A stretch of DNA of 64,000 bases from Xylophilus sp. GW821-FHT01B05 (GCA_038961845.1 CP152408.1:4898001-4962000), one strand, 5' to 3'. Positions 1 through 10,907 are shown, counted from the stretch's first letter. Notes: generated by a model from the letters alone, not told the origin. Program-made: numbers and translations.

Positions 1-673
1 CCAGCTCGAAGGCCTTGAACTCGTCGTGCACGATGCAGGCGCCGTTCCAGAACACCATGTCGGCGCCGGTCTCGCGCTGGATGTAGCCGCCCAGGTGGCG
101 GTCTGGCGCCCACAGGATCTTCTCGCCGCGCGCCTTCAAGTGGCCCACGATCTCCAGCGCGCAGCTGGAGGTCACCAGCCAGTCGGCGCGCGCCTTTACC
201 GCCGCGCTGGTGTTGGCGTAAACCACCACGGTGCGGTCCGGGTGCGCGTCGCAGAAGGCGCCAAAGGCGTCAGCCGGGCAGCCCAGGTCGAGCGAGCAGG
301 TGGCGTCCAGATCGGGCATCAGCACGGTCTTCTCGGGCGACAGGATCTTGGCCGTCTCGCCCATGAAGCGCACGCCCGAGACGACCAGGGTCTGCGCCGC
401 GTGGTCGCGGCCAAAACGCGCCATCTCCAGCGAATCACTCACCAAACCACCGGTTTCCTCGGCCAAGTCCTGCAGATCGGGGTGCACGTAGTAATGCGAC
501 ACCATGACCGCATTGCGCTCGCGCAGCAGGCGCCGGATGCGCTCCTTCAGCGCCGCGCGCTCGGCCTGCGAGGGCTCGGGCGGCACGCGCGCCCAGGCGT
601 GGCGCGTGGCACAGGCTGCGCCGGCGTCTTCCTGCGGCTGCTCGTATTCGACGTCGATGGTGGGGGTGTTCAT
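1..673 (-). CDS. nadA: Quinolinate synthase NadA (3' end cut by window edge)
   Basis: NadA condenses iminoaspartate with dihydroxyacetone phosphate to give quinolinate, the second step of de novo NAD synthesis, using a [4Fe-4S] cluster. The visible 224 codons begin [10 protein letters not shown] and show family blocks: [14 protein letters not shown] near residue 58, ATCSLD with the first cluster cysteine near residue 126, [27 protein letters not shown], and [13 protein letters not shown]. The C-terminal part with the remaining cluster cysteines lies outside the window. It is 40 bp downstream of nadC on the same strand, so a nadC-nadA transcription unit is likely. The family call is firm; only the 3' end is unseen. 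Confidence 0.95.
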   Translation of the reverse strand, partial: MNTPTIDVEYEQPQEDAGAACATRHAWARVPPEPSQAERAALKERIRRLLRERNAVMVSHYYVHPDLQDLAEETGGLVSDSLEMARFGRDHAAQTLVVSGVRFMGETAKILSPEKTVLMPDLDATCSLDLGCPADAFGAFCDAHPDRTVVVYANTSAAVKARADWLVTSSCALEIVGHLKARGEKILWAPDRHLGGYIQRETGADMVFWNGACIVHDEFKAFEL

Positions 674-713
674 TTTTCAGTACTCATTACGCGAAGCGCG
701 CAGCCTGGAGGTG

Positions 714-1583
714 TCACAAAAACCGCATTGAAAAGTCCACGGCCTTGACGTCTTTGGTCAACGCGCCAATCGAGATGCGATCCACACCCGTGGCAGCCAA
801 CCCGCGCACGCTGTCCATGGTGACGCCGCCCGAAATCTCCAGCACCGCGCGGCGCTCGCCCGCGGCCTCGTTGCGGCGCACGGCCTCGTGCAGTTGCGCC
901 GGGTCCATGTTGTCGAGCAGCACCATGCGGGCGCCGGCGGCCAGCGCCTCGTCCAGTTGGGCCAGGGTCTCGACCTCGATCTCGATAAAGCGGGCCTGCG
1001 CCGCCACACGGGCCGCCGCCTGCAGCGCGGCCGTCACGCCGCCGGCTGCGGCGATGTGGTTCTCCTTGATCAGCACGGCGTCGAACAGGCCAATGCGGTG
1101 GTTGGTGCCGCCGCCGGTGCGCACCGCGTATTTCTGCGCCAGGCGCAGGCCGGGCAAGGTCTTGCGCGTGTCGACGATCACGGCGCGCGTGCCCTGCACC
1201 GCCGCCACGTAGGCCGCCGTCTTGGTGGCGACGGCACTCAGCAGTTGCAGGAAGTTGAGCGCGGTGCGCTCGGCGCTCAGCAGCGCGCGGGCGTCGCCTT
1301 CCAGCTCCAGCACGACCTGGTCGGCGTTGCAGCGCTCGCCCTCCTGCACATGCCAGGTGATGCGCGCCTGCGGGTCCAACTGGCGCAGCGTGGCCTCGAC
1401 CCAGGGCGCGCCGCACAGCACGGCCGATTCACGCGCCAGCACCCGTGCGCGGGCGGGCTGGTTGGCCGCTACCAGGCCGGCGGTCAGGTCGCCCGCGCCC
1501 ACGTCTTCCTGCAGTGCGCGCGCTGCGTCGGCGCGGGCCAGTTCCACCATGCGGACTGGCGAGAAATCAAAGGGATTTGTCAT
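714..1583 (-). CDS. nadC: Nicotinate-nucleotide pyrophosphorylase (carboxylating)
   Basis: NadC converts quinolinate and PRPP to nicotinate mononucleotide with loss of CO2. The protein is 289 aa, usual for the family, starting MTNPFDFSPV. The phosphoribosyl-binding stretch reads VDTRKTLPGLR, then KYAVRTGGGTNHR and LIKENHI, followed by the C-terminal EISGGVTMDSVRG barrel motif. The frame stays open for 333 codons upstream, but that stretch is antisense to panB; the ATG at 1583 matches the family N-terminus. It is divergent from panB and precedes nadA on the same strand, so two steps of NAD synthesis are adjacent. Confidence 0.95.
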   Translation of the reverse strand: MTNPFDFSPVRMVELARADAARALQEDVGAGDLTAGLVAANQPARARVLARESAVLCGAPWVEATLRQLDPQARITWHVQEGERCNADQVVLELEGDARALLSAERTALNFLQLLSAVATKTAAYVAAVQGTRAVIVDTRKTLPGLRLAQKYAVRTGGGTNHRIGLFDAVLIKENHIAAAGGVTAALQAAARVAAQARFIEIEVETLAQLDEALAAGARMVLLDNMDPAQLHEAVRRNEAAGERRAVLEISGGVTMDSVRGLAATGVDRISIGALTKDVKAVDFSMRFL

Positions 1584-1700
1584 GGGCGCGGAGGATAACG
1601 GCTGTAGCCAATGCCTGCCGGGCTGCGTGCTACATTGCGCGCCAATTTGCACCCGGCCCCTGCGGCCGGGCCCTCGACCGACGTCTGCAGGTTCTTCTTC

Positions 1701-3418
<1,718 letters not shown>

Positions 3419-3540
3419 GGCTCCTCACTTGTCAGTCAGGTGGCGGATTTCCCGCCCCTGGCGTCAGGCATTTACCGCGCGATGGCAGCGCCACCGCGGG
3501 TTATTCCCTATGAAACAAGCCGTTTTTCACTTCTGAAGGC

Positions 3541-3570
3541 TTGCGCCCCAACTTGTCTTACAACTATACT
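3541..3570 (+). promoter_or_regulatory. Putative promoter with embedded GntR/FCD operator
   Basis: The 11-mer TTGTCTTACAA at 3553-3563 is a perfect inverted repeat (TTGT-CTT-ACAA) and fits the TNGTNNNACNA operator consensus of FadR/VanR-type GntR regulators. It sits between a -35-like TTGCGC (3541-3546) and a -10-like TATACT (3565-3570), about 55 bp before the DHDPS-family gene. The cluster encodes exactly such a regulator at 6777-7547. Inference: that regulator represses this promoter by blocking RNA polymerase. Confidence 0.6.
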
Positions 3571-3623
3571 TTTGGAAAGAACCCGCCCTTACTCCCCAGA
3601 CTTTTGCCCTGCCGCACCCTCCC

Positions 3624-4547
3624 ATGAAAACGACGCCCGTCACCCCCGCCGACCTCCAGTCCTCCGTGCTGGCCGTACCACCCCTGGCGCGCCATGCCGA
3701 CCTGAGCCTGAACGTGGAAGGCAACCGCGCCATGGTCCGCCACCTGGAAGACGGCGGCGTGCGCACGCTGATGTACGGCGGCAACGCCAACTTCTACAAC
3801 ATCGGCGTGCGCGAATACCCCGCGGTGCTGGACCTGCTGGAGCAGATCGCCGGCGCCGACAGCTGGGTGATCCCCTCCATCGGCCCCGAGTACGGCAAGG
3901 CCTGCGACCAGATCGACATCCTGCGCGAGCGTGCCTTCCCCACGGCCATGCTGCTGCCGCTGCTGTTCCCCTCCACCAACAACGGCCTGGCCACGGGCTT
4001 TCGCAAGCTGGCCGAGCGCTATGGCAAGCCGCTGATCCTCTACATCAAGTCCGACGGCTACCTCACGGTCGACACGGTCGCGGCGCTCATGAACGATGGC
4101 CTGGTCAGCGCGGTGAAGTACGGCACGGTGCGCGAGAACCCCGCGCAAGACCCCTTCCTGCGTGAACTGCTGCAGAAGGTGGACGCGAGCCGCGTCATCA
4201 GCGGCATTGGCGAGAACCCGGCCATCATCCATCTGCGCGACTTCGGCCTGCAGGCCTTTACCTCCGGCTCGGTCTGCGTAGCGCCGCGCGGCTCCATGAA
4301 GCTGCTGCAGCTGCTCAAGGACAAGAACTACGCAGAGGCAGAGAAGGTGCGCGCCGCCTACATGCCGCTGGAGGCCGCGCGCGACGGCATCAGCCCGATC
4401 CGCGTGCTGCACGAGGCGGTGACGCTGGCCGGCATCGCCGACATGGGCCCGATGCTGCCCATGCTCTCCAACATCGACCCGGCAGACCACGCCCGCGTGG
4501 GCGAGGCCGCACGCGCGCTGCTGGCGCACGACCGCGCCCTGGCCTGA
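3624..4547 (+). CDS. Dihydrodipicolinate synthase (DapA/NAL) family lyase or dehydratase
   Basis: The 307 aa product is a class I aldolase-fold enzyme of the DHDPS/N-acetylneuraminate lyase superfamily. The expected active-site elements are visible: LYIK containing the conserved Tyr near residue 140, and SAVKYG with the likely Schiff-base Lys near 170. The context (a secreted lactonase, a Bug receptor, a GntR regulator) argues for catabolism of a sugar acid or keto acid rather than lysine synthesis. Comparable family members are 2-keto-3-deoxy sugar acid aldolases or dehydratases; the exact substrate cannot be read from sequence. A GntR-type operator lies in its promoter region. Confidence 0.85.
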   Translation: MKTTPVTPADLQSSVLAVPPLARHADLSLNVEGNRAMVRHLEDGGVRTLMYGGNANFYNIGVREYPAVLDLLEQIAGADSWVIPSIGPEYGKACDQIDILRERAFPTAMLLPLLFPSTNNGLATGFRKLAERYGKPLILYIKSDGYLTVDTVAALMNDGLVSAVKYGTVRENPAQDPFLRELLQKVDASRVISGIGENPAIIHLRDFGLQAFTSGSVCVAPRGSMKLLQLLKDKNYAEAEKVRAAYMPLEAARDGISPIRVLHEAVTLAGIADMGPMLPMLSNIDPADHARVGEAARALLAHDRALA

Positions 4548-4633
4548 GACCCCACGGGCGCGGCCACTGCGCGCCCGGCCGACCGCCCGCACCGGGCGGC
4601 GGTGCCTTCCCCAAAAACACAAGGAGACAAAAG

Positions 4634-5686
4634 ATGCCAGACCCTCAGGAGACATCCGCCCTCAGCCGCCGCCAATGGGTGGCCGGCGCCCTGGCCGGCA
4701 CGGCCGCCACGCTGGCGCAGGCCCAGTCCTTCGACTTCAAGCCGCAGCAGCGCTACCCCGACCCGTCGGTGCAGGTGCTGGACCCGAGCTTTGCCAAGTA
4801 CCGCCTGTTCAGCAGCAGCGTGGAGCAGATCGCCACCGGCTTTCGCTGGGTCGAAGGGCCGGTCTGGTTCGGCGACGGGCGCTCTCTGTTGTTCTCTGAC
4901 ATTCCCAACAACCGGATCATGCGTTGGGACGAGGCCACCGGCCAGACTGGCGTGTTCCGCCAGCCCTCCAACCATTCCAACGGCCTGGCGCGCGACCGCA
5001 ATGGCCGCCTGCTGGCCTGCGAGCACCTGACGCGCCGCGTCACCCGCACCGAGTACGACGGCAGCATCACCGTGCTGGCCGAAGGCTACAACGGCAAGCG
5101 CTTCAACTCCCCCAACGACATCGTCTGCAAGAGCGACGGCTCGATCTGGTTCACCGACCCACCCTTCGGCATCGGCGGCATGTGGGAAGGCGACAAGGCC
5201 ACGCCCGAACTGCCGCAGTCGGTCTACCGCATCGACCCGCAAAGCGGCAAGGTCGAGGTGGTGCTGGACGACCTGGCCGGCCCCAACGGCCTGTGCTTCT
5301 CGCCCGACGAGAAGCTGCTCTACATCGTCGAGTCGCGCCACCAGCCCAACCGCGTGATCTGGGCCTATGACGTGGGCGCCGGCCGGCGCCTGTCGGGCAA
5401 GCGCCTGCACGTGGATGCCAACGGCCCCGGCGCGCTCGACGGCATCAAGTGCGACGAAGACGGCAACCTCTGGTGCGGCTGGGGCAGCAACGGCGCCGCC
5501 GGCGTCGACCCGGCGGCGCTCGACGGCGTGATGGTGTTCAACCCGCAGGGCAAGCCGATCGGCCACATCCGCCTGCCCGAGCGCTGCCCCAACCTGTGCT
5601 TTGGCGGCCCCAAGAGAAACCGGCTGCTGATGGCCAGCAGCCATTCCATCTATTCGCTGTTCGTCGAAGTGCGCGGCGCGGTCTGA
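4634..5686 (+). CDS. SMP-30/gluconolactonase family protein, Tat-exported
   Basis: The 350 aa product begins with a twin-arginine signal (SRRQWVAGALAG, cleavage near AQA), so it is likely folded with its metal and exported to the periplasm. The six-bladed propeller family is shown by FRWVEGPVWF, SNGLARDRNGRLLACEH, NSPNDIV, GSIWFTDPPFGI and GPNGLCFSPDEKLLYI; the acidic and Asn residues in these bind Ca or Zn in the family. It probably opens a sugar lactone to its acid. AAGGAGACA precedes the ATG. It lies 86 bp after the DHDPS-family gene and 45 bp before the Bug receptor, consistent with one operon. Confidence 0.88.
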   Translation: MPDPQETSALSRRQWVAGALAGTAATLAQAQSFDFKPQQRYPDPSVQVLDPSFAKYRLFSSSVEQIATGFRWVEGPVWFGDGRSLLFSDIPNNRIMRWDEATGQTGVFRQPSNHSNGLARDRNGRLLACEHLTRRVTRTEYDGSITVLAEGYNGKRFNSPNDIVCKSDGSIWFTDPPFGIGGMWEGDKATPELPQSVYRIDPQSGKVEVVLDDLAGPNGLCFSPDEKLLYIVESRHQPNRVIWAYDVGAGRRLSGKRLHVDANGPGALDGIKCDEDGNLWCGWGSNGAAGVDPAALDGVMVFNPQGKPIGHIRLPERCPNLCFGGPKRNRLLMASSHSIYSLFVEVRGAV

Positions 5687-5731
5687 GCCCGCGCACGCAC
5701 ACCCCTTTCCCCCATCCATAAGGAGACAAGC

Positions 5732-6715
5732 ATGAACCACCAACGCCGCCGCTTCGCCCTGAGCGCCTGCAGCCTCGCCGCCCTGGGCGCCCTGCCCCTG
5801 GCCGCCCTGGCACAAGACAAGTGGCCGACCAAGCCGATCAGCTACGTCGTGCCCTTCCCCACCGGCGGCACCACCGACATCCTGGCGCGGCTGATCGGCC
5901 AGAAGACCGGCGCCGCGATGGGCACCACCTTCGTCGTCGAGAACCGCGCCGGCGCGGGCGGCAGCATCGGCTCCGAGCTGGCCTCGCGCGCACCGGCCGA
6001 CGGCTACACCATCGTCGGCGGCACGGTCAGCTCGCACGCCATCAACGTCAGCCTCTATCCCAAGCTCGGCTACGACCCGATCAAGTCCTTTGCGCCGATC
6101 GTGCTGATCGGTGCCAACCCGGTGGTGCTGATCGTGGGCGAGAAGAGCCCCTTCAAGTCGCTGAAGGACGTGATCGCCGCCGCCAAGGCCAAGCCCGGCA
6201 CCATCACCTCGGCCTCGGCCGGCAACGGCACTTCGCAGCACATGTCGCTGGAGCTGCTGGGCTACAAGGCCGGCGCCAAGTTCGTGCACGTGCCCTACAA
6301 GGGCAGCGGCCCCGCCATCCAGGACGTGATGGCCGGCCAGGTCGACATGATGTTCGACACCACCGTGGTGGCCGGCCCGCACATCCAGAGCGGCAAGGTG
6401 CGCGCGTTGGCGGTCAGCTCGGCCAAGCGGCTCGACAGCATGCCCGACGTGCCGACCGTGGCAGAGACGGTGCCAGATTTCGAGGTCACCTCCTGGCAGG
6501 GCATCTTCGCGCCGGCCGGCACGCCCAAGCCCATCATCGACCGCTTCAGCCACGAAATCCTCAAGGTGCTGCACACCGACGAAATGCAAGAGCGCCTGAA
6601 GAGCCTGGGCATGCAGCCCTCCAACATGACGCCCGAGCAGTTCGGCGTCTTCCAGCAAAAGGAAGTCGAGAAGTGGGCGCAGGTGGTGAAGGCCACCGGC
6701 GTCAAGCTCGAGTAG
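5732..6715 (+). CDS. Tripartite tricarboxylate transporter (Bug family) substrate-binding receptor
   Basis: Bug/TctC proteins are periplasmic binding proteins, very numerous in Burkholderiales, that capture carboxylates. The 327 aa product has a signal peptide (RRRFALSACSLAALGALPLAALAQ) and family blocks YVVPFPTGGTTDILAR, VVENRAGAGGSIG, HVPYKGSGPAIQDVMAGQVDMMFD and GIFAPAGTPKPIIDR. No TctA/TctB membrane genes are adjacent, which is common for this family. AAGGAGACA precedes the ATG. It probably delivers or senses the substrate metabolised by the two upstream enzymes. Confidence 0.93.
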   Translation: MNHQRRRFALSACSLAALGALPLAALAQDKWPTKPISYVVPFPTGGTTDILARLIGQKTGAAMGTTFVVENRAGAGGSIGSELASRAPADGYTIVGGTVSSHAINVSLYPKLGYDPIKSFAPIVLIGANPVVLIVGEKSPFKSLKDVIAAAKAKPGTITSASAGNGTSQHMSLELLGYKAGAKFVHVPYKGSGPAIQDVMAGQVDMMFDTTVVAGPHIQSGKVRALAVSSAKRLDSMPDVPTVAETVPDFEVTSWQGIFAPAGTPKPIIDRFSHEILKVLHTDEMQERLKSLGMQPSNMTPEQFGVFQQKEVEKWAQVVKATGVKLE

Positions 6716-6776
6716 CGGGCCGCTGCGCGCCCCGGCTACCATCGCGGCTTTGTCTCTGGAACAAAGGACCATCACG

Positions 6777-7547
6777 TTGGCTGGACGCAAGCGCGCAAGC
6801 GCCCCCCTGCAACTGCGCAAGGACAGCGGCGTGCCGCTGTCGCTGGAGCCCGGCCAGCGCATGCGCCTGAGCGACCAGCTCTACGCCCAGGTGTTCGACC
6901 AGATCGTCTCCGGCCGCCTCAATGTGGGCGACCAGCTACCGTCTGAAAACGAAATCTCGGAGATGTTCGGCGTCTCGCGCCCCGTGGTGCGCGAGGCGCT
7001 GCTGCGCCTGCGCGCCGACGGCCTGGTCACCGCGCAGCAAGGCCTGGGCACCTTCGTCAGCAGCCAGCCGGCGCCGCGCCTCAAGACCTTTGCCGGCGCC
7101 GAGAACGTCGCCGCCTACCTGCGCTGCCAGGAAGTGCGCATCGCCGTCGAGGGCGACACCGCGCGCCTGGCCGCGCTGCGCCGCACCGCCGCACAAATGA
7201 CCGCGATAGAGGCCGCGCACCGCACCTTTGCCGAGAGCGCGCTGCAAGGCGGCATGGTGCCGGCCGACGACCTGGCCTTTCACCGCAGCATTGCCGAGGC
7301 CACCGGCAACGAGTTCTACCTGCACGTGCTCGACAACACCCACGAGGCGCTATCGGGCTTCATGCGCCTGAGCCTGAGCCTGACCCGCACCACCGGCTCC
7401 AGCCGCCGCGCGCAGAAGGTGGTGGACGAGCACCAGGCCATCGTCGACGCAATCGACGCACGCGACGGCGAACGCGCCCGCACCGCCATGCAGTTCCACC
7501 TGCAGCAGGCGCGCGAGCGGCTGCTGGACCGCAAGCAGGATCAGTAG
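6777..7547 (+). CDS. GntR-family transcriptional regulator (FadR/FCD subfamily)
   Basis: The N-terminal winged helix-turn-helix (LYAQVFDQIVSGRLNVGD, PSENEISEMFGVSRPVVREALLRLRADGLV) is followed by an all-helical FCD ligand domain with the metal-type residues in DDLAFHRSIAEATGN and VVDEHQAIVDAI. The frame has a TTG at 6750 and another at 6777; I prefer 6777 because AAAGGA lies 8 nt before it. The product is 256 aa. It closes the sugar-acid cluster on the same strand and very probably binds the TTGTCTTACAA operator near 3558. Confidence 0.88.
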   Translation: MAGRKRASAPLQLRKDSGVPLSLEPGQRMRLSDQLYAQVFDQIVSGRLNVGDQLPSENEISEMFGVSRPVVREALLRLRADGLVTAQQGLGTFVSSQPAPRLKTFAGAENVAAYLRCQEVRIAVEGDTARLAALRRTAAQMTAIEAAHRTFAESALQGGMVPADDLAFHRSIAEATGNEFYLHVLDNTHEALSGFMRLSLSLTRTTGSSRRAQKVVDEHQAIVDAIDARDGERARTAMQFHLQQARERLLDRKQDQ

Positions 7548-7555
7548 ACAACTGC

Positions 7556-7607
7556 TACTAATTTAGTAGCTATAAGCCCAGGCCGCACCTGGGCTAGAGG
7601 CCTAAAA
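7556..7607. repeat. Palindromic element, family A (copy 1)
   Basis: The core palindrome at 7575-7595 has 9-base arms AGCCCAGGC and ACCTGGGCT separated by CGC, with one mismatch-free pairing of the inner 8. It is preceded by a second hairpin CTACTA-ATT-TAGTAG (7556-7570) and followed by AGAGGCCTAAAA. It lies between the convergent stops of the GntR gene (7547) and gpsA (7613), where it could act as a two-way terminator. Confidence 0.7.
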
Positions 7608-7612
7608 GACCA

Positions 7613-8614
7613 TTATTTCTCTGGCGCCGGGCCGCGCCCCATCAGCGCCGCTACGGCCTGCTCTGGCCGCAGCGCGCCATTCAGCAGCGCCACCACCGCC
7701 TCGGCAATCGGCATCTCCAGGCCCAGCCGGCGCGCGCGCTGCACCACGGTGCGGGCGCAGTACACGCCTTCTGCCACGTGGCCCAGCGAATCCACCGCCT
7801 GCTGCAGCGTGCGGCCCTCGGCCAGCAGCAGGCCGACGCGGCGGTTGCGGCTCAGGTCGCCGGTGGAGGTCAGCACCAGGTCGCCCAGGCCGGACAAGCC
7901 CATGAAAGTCTCGGCCTGCGCGCCCAGCGCCAGCCCCAGGCGCGACATCTCGGCCAGGCCGCGCGTGATCAGCGCCGCGCGCGCGTTCAGGCCCAGCTGC
8001 AAGCCATCGCACAGGCCGGTGGCAATCGCCATCACGTTCTTTACCGCGCCGCCCACCTCCACGCCAACCACGTCGTCATTGGCATAGACGCGCAGCGCCG
8101 GCCCATGAAAGGCCGCCACCAGCGCGGCGCGCACTGCCGCATCGGCACTGGCGGCCACCAGCGCCGTCGGCTGGCCGTGCGCCACTTCCTGCGCAAAGCT
8201 GGGCCCGCTCAGCGTGCCCGCGGCCAGCGCGGGCGCCACCTGGGCACAGACCTCGTGCGGCAGCAGACCGAAGGCGCCATCGCCGCTGGCCGCCTCAAAG
8301 CCCTTGCACAACCAGGCCACCGGCACCGTCAGCCCCGCCAACTGCGCCAGCACGCCGCGCAGCGCGGCAATAGGCGTAGCGACGATGACCAGTTCGGCCT
8401 CCGGCAGCAGCGCCGTCAGCGGGCCAGACGCCACCGACAGCGCCGGCGGCAGCGCCGCGCCCGGCAGGTAGCGGGCGTTTTCACGCGCGCGCTCCAGCGC
8501 CGCCGCCTGCGCCGGGTCGCGCGCCCAGAGCTGCACCGCATGCGCACCCGCGGCCGCCGCGGCAATCGCCATGGCCGTGCCCCAGGCACCTGCACCAATT
8601 ACTACTATTTTCAT
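7613..8614 (-). CDS. gpsA: NAD(P)H-dependent glycerol-3-phosphate dehydrogenase
   Basis: GpsA reduces dihydroxyacetone phosphate to sn-glycerol-3-phosphate, the backbone of phospholipids. The 333 aa product opens with the Rossmann motif GAGAWGT (residues 7-13). Further blocks are [37 protein letters not shown] (catalytic Lys in GAVKN) and [14 protein letters not shown]. It is downstream of secB on the same strand with a 51 bp gap holding a small palindrome. The secB-gpsA order is common in proteobacteria. Confidence 0.95.
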   Translation of the reverse strand: MKIVVIGAGAWGTAMAIAAAAAGAHAVQLWARDPAQAAALERARENARYLPGAALPPALSVASGPLTALLPEAELVIVATPIAALRGVLAQLAGLTVPVAWLCKGFEAASGDGAFGLLPHEVCAQVAPALAAGTLSGPSFAQEVAHGQPTALVAASADAAVRAALVAAFHGPALRVYANDDVVGVEVGGAVKNVMAIATGLCDGLQLGLNARAALITRGLAEMSRLGLALGAQAETFMGLSGLGDLVLTSTGDLSRNRRVGLLLAEGRTLQQAVDSLGHVAEGVYCARTVVQRARRLGLEMPIAEAVVALLNGALRPEQAVAALMGRGPAPEK

Positions 8615-8615
8615 A

Positions 8616-8656
8616 GCAAAAAGCCGTTGCAGGGCAACGGCTTGAGGGCTAAAAGC
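8616..8656. repeat. Palindromic element, family A (variant copy 2)
   Basis: Arms AGCCGTTGC (8622-8630) and GCAACGGCT (8634-8642) pair perfectly around AGG, followed by TGAGGGCTAAAAGC. The layout matches the other family A copies although the arm sequence differs. It fills the short gap between secB and gpsA. Confidence 0.55.
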
Positions 8657-8665
8657 GTCAGAAAA

Positions 8666-9124
8666 TTACTGCGGCAGGCCTTGCGGCTGCTCGCCAGCGG
8701 CTTGCGCCTGCTGCTGCTCGTACATGGCCTGGAAGTTGATCTCGGCCAGGTGCACCGGCGGGAAGCCGCCACGCTGGATGATGTCAGCCACGTTGCCGCG
8801 CAGGTAGGGATAGACGATCTGCGGGCAGGCGATGCCCAGGATCTGGCCAACCTGGTCTTCCGGCAGGTTGCGCACTTCAAAAATGCCGGCTTGCTTGGCT
8901 TCGACCAGGAACACGGTCTTGTCCTTGATCTTGGTCTGCACCGTGGCCGTTACCGACACCTCGAAGATGCCTTCGGCCACCGGCTGCGCGTCCACGCCGA
9001 GCTGGATGTCGACGGTGGGCTGTTCCTGCTCCAGCAGGATGGCGGGCGAATTCGGTTGTTCGAGCGACAGGTCCTTCAGGTAGACGCGCTGGATCTGGAA
9101 CACGGGTTCTTGCTGGTCGGACAT
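8666..9124 (-). CDS. secB: Protein-export chaperone SecB
   Basis: SecB keeps preproteins unfolded and hands them to SecA. The 152 aa product has the expected beta-rich core: [40 protein letters not shown], and the signature [31 protein letters not shown]. The low-complexity Gln/Ala tail is typical. It lies downstream of grxC on the same strand; a strong hairpin sits between them, so its expression may be partly uncoupled. Confidence 0.96.
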   Translation of the reverse strand: MSDQQEPVFQIQRVYLKDLSLEQPNSPAILLEQEQPTVDIQLGVDAQPVAEGIFEVSVTATVQTKIKDKTVFLVEAKQAGIFEVRNLPEDQVGQILGIACPQIVYPYLRGNVADIIQRGGFPPVHLAEINFQAMYEQQQAQAAGEQPQGLPQ

Positions 9125-9146
9125 GGTGTGCAGTAGTGCTTCGGGT

Positions 9147-9185
9147 CAAAAAAACAAAGCCTGCCGGGGAGACTCCCCAGCAGGC
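9147..9185 (-). terminator. Rho-independent-type terminator or attenuator between grxC and secB
   Basis: On the minus strand a stem GCCTGC-GGGGA pairs with TCCCC-GCAGGC (9159-9185), followed by TTTGTTTTTTT. It ends only about 22 nt before the secB start codon, so it either terminates grxC transcripts or attenuates read-through into secB. Confidence 0.75.
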
Positions 9186-9222
9186 GCTCGGCATGCATTA
9201 TCTCTATCTCTGAGGCTCGGAT

Positions 9223-9489
9223 TTAAGCCGAGGCACCTTCCAGCAACGGCACCAGGCCGCCACGGCCTTCCAGCGCCATCAGGTCGTCGCAGCCGCCCAC
9301 ATGGGTGTCGCCGACGTAGATCTGCGGCACGGTGCGGCGGCCGGTGCGCTCCATCATGGCGTTGCGCGCGGCCGGGTCAGTGTCGATGCGGATCTCTTCG
9401 ATCGCCTCGACGCCCTTGGACTTGAGGATTTGCTTGGCGCGAATGCAGTAAGGGCAAACGGCCGTGGTGTACATGGTGACGGATTGCAT
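9223..9489 (-). CDS. grxC: Glutaredoxin 3
   Basis: A small glutathione-dependent thiol-disulfide oxidoreductase. The 88 aa product has the dithiol active site CPYC at residues 12-15, the TVPQIYVGDTHVGG segment with the cis-Pro loop, and GCDDL for glutathione contact. It lies downstream of the rhodanese gene (32 bp gap) and upstream of secB on the minus strand. Confidence 0.94.
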   Translation of the reverse strand: MQSVTMYTTAVCPYCIRAKQILKSKGVEAIEEIRIDTDPAARNAMMERTGRRTVPQIYVGDTHVGGCDDLMALEGRGGLVPLLEGASA

Positions 9490-9521
9490 AGGCGTGGGTA
9501 GAAGTCGGCTAGATACGGGGT

Positions 9522-9929
9522 TTAACCCTTGTCAACCGGCAGATTAGCTTCTTTCCACGCCTTCAGCCCGCCGGCCAGCACTTGGGCCTGCTCGTAACCG
9601 AGTTTCTTGGCAATGGCCAGCGCCCGGTTGGCCCGCCCGCCGGTGGGGCAGACCAGGATCACCGGCAGCGCCTTGTTCTTCACCACGGCCGGCAGGCGCG
9701 CCTCCAGTTCACCCAGGGGCACGTTCTTGGCACCGCCGGCATGCTGCTGGGCATATTCCTCGGTCTCGCTCACGTCGATCAGCACCGCCTTCTCGCGGTT
9801 GATGAGCTGCACCGCGCGCGCCGGCGTCAGGGCGCCGCTGGTGGCGCCCTTGATCAGGGGCCAGACCAGCATGCCGCCCGCGGCGATGGCGATAAGGAAG
9901 AGCGACCAGTTGTCGATGATGAAATTCAC
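9522..9929 (-). CDS. Membrane-anchored rhodanese-like protein
   Basis: The 135 aa product has one N-terminal transmembrane segment (residues 8-25) followed by a single rhodanese domain with the active-site loop CPTGGRA (Cys near residue 94) and [20 protein letters not shown]. Such proteins transfer sulfane sulfur or sense redox; the partner is not evident. I choose a GTG start at 9929, preceded by AAGGA, because the domain and its anchor begin there. The grxC-secB-gpsA neighbourhood with a YibN-like rhodanese is widespread in proteobacteria. Confidence 0.88.
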   Translation of the reverse strand: MNFIIDNWSLFLIAIAAGGMLVWPLIKGATSGALTPARAVQLINREKAVLIDVSETEEYAQQHAGGAKNVPLGELEARLPAVVKNKALPVILVCPTGGRANRALAIAKKLGYEQAQVLAGGLKAWKEANLPVDKG

Positions 9930-10052
9930 GGGAATCCTTGGGGGCAGGGCCTGGACCAGGCCGGTGGAGAGGCAAAACCCGGCAATTTTAGAATGGCGGG
10001 CTTGGCGCCCCTTTTTCACCCCCTCCAAGCCCCCGCCACGAAAGGCCTTCCC

Positions 10053-10796
10053 TTGTACAAGCTCGTCCTGATTCGCCACGGCGAATCCACCTGGAACCTC
10101 GAAAACCGCTTTACCGGCTGGACCGACGTAGACCTCACGCCCACCGGCGTCGAGCAGGCCAAGACCGCTGGCCGGCTGCTGCGCGACGAGGGCTATGACT
10201 TCGACGTCGCCTACACCAGCGTGCTCAAGCGCGCCACGCGCACGCTCTGGCACACGCTCGACGAAATGGACCGCACCTGGCTGCCGGTGGTGCACAGCTG
10301 GCGCCTGAACGAGCGCCACTACGGCGCGCTGCAAGGCCTCAACAAGGCCGACATGGCCAAGGAATACGGCGACGCCCAGGTGCTGGTGTGGCGCCGCAGC
10401 TACGACACGCCGCCGCCGCCGCTGGACGCAGCCGACCCGCGCGGCGAAGGCGGCGACCGCCGCTATGCCAAGCTGCAACCCGGCGAGCTGCCGCTCACCG
10501 AATGCCTGAAAGACACCGTCGCCCGGGTCCTGCCCTTCTGGAACGAAGCCATGGCGCCGGCCATCCGCGCCGGCAAGCGCGTGGTCGTGGCCGCGCACGG
10601 CAACTCCATCCGCGCCCTGATCAAGTACCTGGACGGCATCTCCGAGACCGACATCGTCGGCCTGAACATCCCGAACGGCATCCCGCTGGTGTACGAACTG
10701 GACGCCGATCTGAAGCCGCTGCGCCACTACTATCTGGGCGACGCCGAGGCCGCAGCCAAGGCCGCGGCGGCAGTCGCCGCCCAAGGCAAAGGCTAA
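10053..10796 (+). CDS. gpmA: 2,3-bisphosphoglycerate-dependent phosphoglycerate mutase
   Basis: GpmA interconverts 3- and 2-phosphoglycerate in glycolysis. The 247 aa product starts with a TTG codon preceded by GAAAGG: the domain begins immediately with [12 protein letters not shown], whose His is phosphorylated. Other blocks are [36 protein letters not shown] and [17 protein letters not shown] with the second catalytic His. It is divergent from the rhodanese gene. Confidence 0.94.
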   Translation: MYKLVLIRHGESTWNLENRFTGWTDVDLTPTGVEQAKTAGRLLRDEGYDFDVAYTSVLKRATRTLWHTLDEMDRTWLPVVHSWRLNERHYGALQGLNKADMAKEYGDAQVLVWRRSYDTPPPPLDAADPRGEGGDRRYAKLQPGELPLTECLKDTVARVLPFWNEAMAPAIRAGKRVVVAAHGNSIRALIKYLDGISETDIVGLNIPNGIPLVYELDADLKPLRHYYLGDAEAAAKAAAAVAAQGKG

Positions 10797-10907
10797 AAAG
10801 CTTAAATGGCGCGCCGGGCTTGCCCCGGCGCGCCGCTCCAGCGCTAGGGAACCCTTTCGGCCGCAGCACTTCCAAGGTGTATATTGAAGCGGTTAACCAG
10901 AGGTTAT

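Noticed and set aside
4358..6862. Very long open frame (834 codons) on the minus strand across the lactonase and Bug genes
   Set aside because: Its translation is Ala/Gly/His/Arg-rich without family motifs, and the plus strand holds well-recognised proteins with signal peptides and Shine-Dalgarno sites. It is a shadow of GC-rich codon bias, as are similar long antisense frames elsewhere.
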